Origin: Candidatus Dormiibacterota bacterium
GTDB lineage: Bacteria > Chloroflexota > Dormibacteria > Aeolococcales > Bog-877
Direction of reading: 5' to 3'
DNA length: 7,140 bases
Assembly (NCBI GenBank): GCA_003135035.1
Contig: PLDE01000192.1
Span: 1 to 7,140 of the forward strand
The first letter of the stretch is position 1; every line of letters starts with the position of its first letter. The notes under the pieces were generated by a model. The model made no database searches. It saw only the letters and a list, made by a program, of their open reading frames with translations, and was not told the DNA's origin. A program made the translations under genes and the position numbers. Below, one piece after another: positions 5,403-7,140 of this stretch.

Positions 5403-6434
5403 CTAGGCGGGCCCCCGGGGAGGAGCGGTCGAACCTCTGACCACGAGTTCGGGCGGGAGCAGTTTTGCCTGCACCAGACCCCGGGGCTGGGAGATTCGGT
5501 CCAGCATCAGGAAGGCCGCCTCGGCGCCGATCTCGTAGTGCGGTATCCGGATCGAGGTGAGCGGTGGCCGCAACTGATCGATGAAGGGCATGTCGTTGAA
5601 GCCCACCACCGACACGTCCTCGGGGCAACTCAAACCCTTCTCCTCGAGGGCGGCGTAACAGCCCAACGCCAACAGGTCGTTGCCGGCGACAACAGCTGTG
5701 AAGTCGCGACCCCGAGCCAGCGCCTCGACTAGGCAGCGCTGACCTTCGGCCCGCGTGAAGCCATTGGCAAAGGTCACCAAGCCGCGCTCCACGGGAAGTC
5801 CCGCGGCCGCCATTCCCAGCTCGAAGCCACGGAGCCGGCCTCGACCGGTTGATACGTCCTGGGGTCCGGCGATGTGGGCGATCCGACGGTGGCCGAGCTG
5901 GATCAGGTGGGCCACCGCCAGCTGGGCCCCCATGGAGTCATCGACCGAGGCGGAGGGAAACGAGTCGTCGTCGAGAATGCGGTTGACCAACACCACGGGA
6001 AGCTCTTCTCGGACGGCCTGATCCAGTAAGGGGTGGTGCTGACGTGCAGTGGCCACGATGAAACCATCGACGTGACGCGAACGCATGCCTTCGAAAACCC
6101 GTCGCTCCCGAGCTTCGTCGTTATCGGTATTGCCCATCAGGGCAACAAATCCCTGCGTGGTCAGGGTGTCCTCGATGCCGCGCACGATGGGCGGAAAGAG
6201 CGGGTTGTTGAGGTCAGGGATCAAAACGCCGACGGTGTAGGAGCGCCGCGTCTTGAGACTCCGGGCCGCCGGATCGGGCCGAAATTCCAGGGTCCGCGCC
6301 GCTTCCAGGACGCGCTCCGCCGTCTCCCCGTTGACCAGGTGGCGCCTCTCGGCGTTGAGGGCGCGGGAGGCTGTGCTCGAGTGGACCCCCGCAGACCTGG
6401 CGACGTCGCGCAGGGTTACCCGCCGGCCAGGCAC
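5403..6434 (-). CDS. LacI/GalR-family transcriptional repressor
   Basis: Ligand-responsive DNA-binding repressor, 343 residues from GTG 6434. The helix-turn-helix is VTLRDVARSAGVHSSTASRALN (6-27; the residues at the LacI Tyr17/Gln18 positions are Ser19 and Ser20). The hinge DPAARSLKTRRS (54-65) has the conserved Leu60 that inserts into the central CG of the operator. The periplasmic-binding-like effector domain begins TVGVLIPDLNNPLFPPIVRG (67-86) and contains VDGFIVA, GHRRIAHIAGP and DVSVVGFND, all family signatures. The start was chosen because GGAGGA lies seven bases before GTG 6434, and the protein then begins, as usual, just before the helix-turn-helix; the frame stays open 18 codons further to a GTG at 6488 with a poor site. 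It is convergent with the hydrolase gene, with 7 bp between stop codons and no visible terminator. Likely targets are the operator candidates at 4200-4215 and 4305-4332. The effector is unknown. Confidence 0.95.
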   Translation of the reverse strand: MPGRRVTLRDVARSAGVHSSTASRALNAERRHLVNGETAERVLEAARTLEFRPDPAARSLKTRRSYTVGVLIPDLNNPLFPPIVRGIEDTLTTQGFVALMGNTDNDEARERRVFEGMRSRHVDGFIVATARQHHPLLDQAVREELPVVLVNRILDDDSFPSASVDDSMGAQLAVAHLIQLGHRRIAHIAGPQDVSTGRGRLRGFELGMAAAGLPVERGLVTFANGFTRAEGQRCLVEALARGRDFTAVVAGNDLLALGCYAALEEKGLSCPEDVSVVGFNDMPFIDQLRPPLTSIRIPHYEIGAEAAFLMLDRISQPRGLVQAKLLPPELVVRGSTAPPRGPA

Positions 6435-6441
6435 CAGTGCG

Positions 6442-6447
6442 TCCTCC
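6442..6447 (-). promoter_or_regulatory. Ribosome-binding site deciding the repressor start
   Basis: GGAGGA on the minus strand, seven bases upstream of GTG 6434. The alternative GTG at 6488 is preceded only by the weaker GGGACAGG. Confidence 0.6.
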
Positions 6448-6523
6448 GCTGGAAGCAACCCGATCGCGGTGACAGTTGGCAGGGCCACCCTGTCCCGTCC
6501 CTTTGGAAGCCGTCGATGTCCTC

Positions 6524-6552
6524 AGTCTACGACCGCGGCAGCCAGATCTCGA
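6524..6552 (-). promoter_or_regulatory. Candidate promoter of the LacI-family repressor gene
   Basis: On the minus strand, TCGAGA (6552-6547) and TAGACT (6529-6524) are 17 bp apart, each matching the consensus hexamer at four of six positions. Transcription would start near 6517 and leave a leader of about 80 nt before GTG 6434. No LacI-type palindrome with central CG was seen nearby, so autoregulation is not evident. Confidence 0.35.
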
Positions 6553-6605
6553 CCTCTAGGAGCCTCACCAAAGCGATCTGCGGCGGGGCGGGAACGGTGG
6601 CGACG

Positions 6606-6629
6606 CGGGACAGTACTGAAGCTGTCCCG
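6606..6629. repeat. Inverted repeat CGGGACAG / CTGTCCCG upstream of polA
   Basis: Perfect 8-bp arms (6606-6613 and 6622-6629) with an 8-nt spacer. A third copy of CTGTCCCG is at 6490-6497. The repeat lies 17-40 bp upstream of the predicted polA -10 element, where a regulator could bind; it has no following T-run and is not a standard terminator. The remaining intergenic sequence (6435-6658) shows no further gene that I can support. Confidence 0.4.
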
Positions 6630-6645
6630 GAGCGGCCATGGCCGG

Positions 6646-6651
6646 GATAAT
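6646..6651 (+). promoter_or_regulatory. Extended -10-like element for leaderless polA transcript
   Basis: GATAAT, five of six matches to TATAAT, ends seven bases before the ATG at 6659. This places the transcription start at or next to the start codon, as in leaderless genes. No Shine-Dalgarno sequence precedes the ATG and no convincing -35 is visible. Confidence 0.45.
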
Positions 6652-6658
6652 TGACGGC

Positions 6659-7140
6659 ATGGTAGCTGATATGGCGGCCCGGCCCCGCCTCTTGTTGGTG
6701 GATTCTCACGGCCTAGCCTTCCGCGCCTACCACGCCCTTCCGGAGATGACCAACCGCCGAGGCGAGCCGATACGGGTCGCCTATGGATATACCTCGATCC
6801 TGCTTCTGGCACTTGCCCAGGGCTTCGACTGCGCCGTCGCCGCCTTTGATCCGCCCGGACCCACCTTTCGAGACGACAAGTTCGCCAGCTACAAGGCGAC
6901 CCGCGAGGCGATTCCCGAAGAGTTGGTCGCCCAGGTGCCGGTGTGCCGGCAGATCACCGAGCGCCTCAACATCCCAGCTTTGATGGTGCCGGGCTTCGAG
7001 GCTGACGACGTCTTGGGAAGCCTGGCCCGACAAGCGCGCGAGGCGGGCTGCCACACGGTGATCCTCTCTGGCGACATGGATCTTTTGCAGTTGGTCGATG
7101 CCACCACGGTGATGCAGACCAGCCGGCGCGGGAGCAGCGA
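6659..7140 (+). CDS. polA: DNA polymerase I, N-terminal 5'-3' exonuclease domain, truncated by window edge
   Basis: The first 160 residues match the flap/5'-3' exonuclease domain that opens bacterial DNA polymerase I, which removes RNA primers and damaged DNA during lagging-strand maturation and repair. Metal-binding acidic residues are visible: Asp15 in LLLVDSHGLAFRAYHALP, Asp64 in AAFDPPGPTFR, Glu114/Asp116/Asp117 in GFEADDVLG, and Asp139/Asp141 in SGDMDLLQL. The basic helix YKATR (78-82) is present. Order and spacing agree with Taq polymerase. ATG 6659 is taken as the start because the -10-like GATAAT is positioned for a leaderless mRNA; ATG 6671 is an in-frame alternative. The polymerase domain would lie beyond position 7140, so a stand-alone 5'-3' exonuclease cannot be strictly excluded. 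It is divergent from the repressor gene and functionally unrelated to the catabolic cluster. Confidence 0.92.
   Translation, partial: MVADMAARPRLLLVDSHGLAFRAYHALPEMTNRRGEPIRVAYGYTSILLLALAQGFDCAVAAFDPPGPTFRDDKFASYKATREAIPEELVAQVPVCRQITERLNIPALMVPGFEADDVLGSLARQAREAGCHTVILSGDMDLLQLVDATTVMQTSRRGSS

Noticed and set aside
5395..5425. Bidirectional terminator between the convergent hydrolase and repressor genes
   Set aside because: Only 7 bp separate the stop codons, and the GC-rich CCCCGGGG palindrome nearby has a short stem and no T-run on either strand.
6488..6488. GTG 6488 as repressor start (361 residues)
   Set aside because: It adds 18 residues before the usual LacI-family N-terminus and lacks a good ribosome-binding site, whereas GTG 6434 has GGAGGA at ideal spacing.
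6633..6644. CGGCCATGGCCG perfect 12-bp palindrome upstream of polA
   Set aside because: A short self-complementary GC-rich word without loop or repeat partner; expected occasionally in GC-rich DNA and not resembling a known operator.

Overview
The window is GC-rich, gene-dense DNA with many GTG/TTG starts. It looks like a chromosome segment of a high-GC, probably Gram-positive-type bacterium. An actinobacterium or relative is my best guess, from the GTG starts, the apparently leaderless polA start and the lipoprotein-type binding protein, but this is not proven. There is no rRNA, tRNA, transposase, integrase or CRISPR array.

Layout. Positions 1-4172 are a minus-strand operon. In transcription order it holds an NADP-type beta-hydroxyacid (3-hydroxyisobutyrate-like) dehydrogenase, a possible 35-residue small ORF that exactly bridges the gap, a lipoprotein substrate-binding protein of the LIV (HAAT) ABC family, the permease LivH, and the permease LivM, which runs off the left edge. 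The two ATPases (LivG, LivF) are not in the window and may lie beyond position 1. From 4173 to 4336 is a divergent regulatory region. It has a good sigma70-type promoter for the operon (TTGACG, 17 bp, AATAAT) and two LacI-type operator candidates with a central CG, spaced 111 bp apart. From 4337 to 5395, on the plus strand, is an alpha/beta hydrolase with a helical N-terminal domain that resembles 2,6-dihydroxypseudooxynicotine hydrolase (a C-C bond hydrolase). Convergent with it, only 7 bp away, is a LacI-family repressor (5403-6434, minus). After an intergenic region with its own repeats, polA begins at 6659 and runs off the right edge.

How it works together (inference). The binding protein and LivHM would import a small organic acid, amino acid or aromatic/ketone compound. 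The hydrolase and the dehydrogenase would process it. The LacI-family protein would repress both divergent units by binding, and perhaps looping between, the two operators. The substrate cannot be read from the sequence. polA is a housekeeping gene and marks the end of the accessory catabolic cluster.

Most notable signals: (i) a perfect 14-bp inverted repeat that buries the livM ribosome-binding site and start codon; (ii) the paired LacI-type operators; (iii) the hidden 35-codon ORF with a 4-nt overlap at its start and a 1-nt overlap at its end; (iv) an 8-mer, CTGTCCCG, occurring three times upstream of polA and the repressor.
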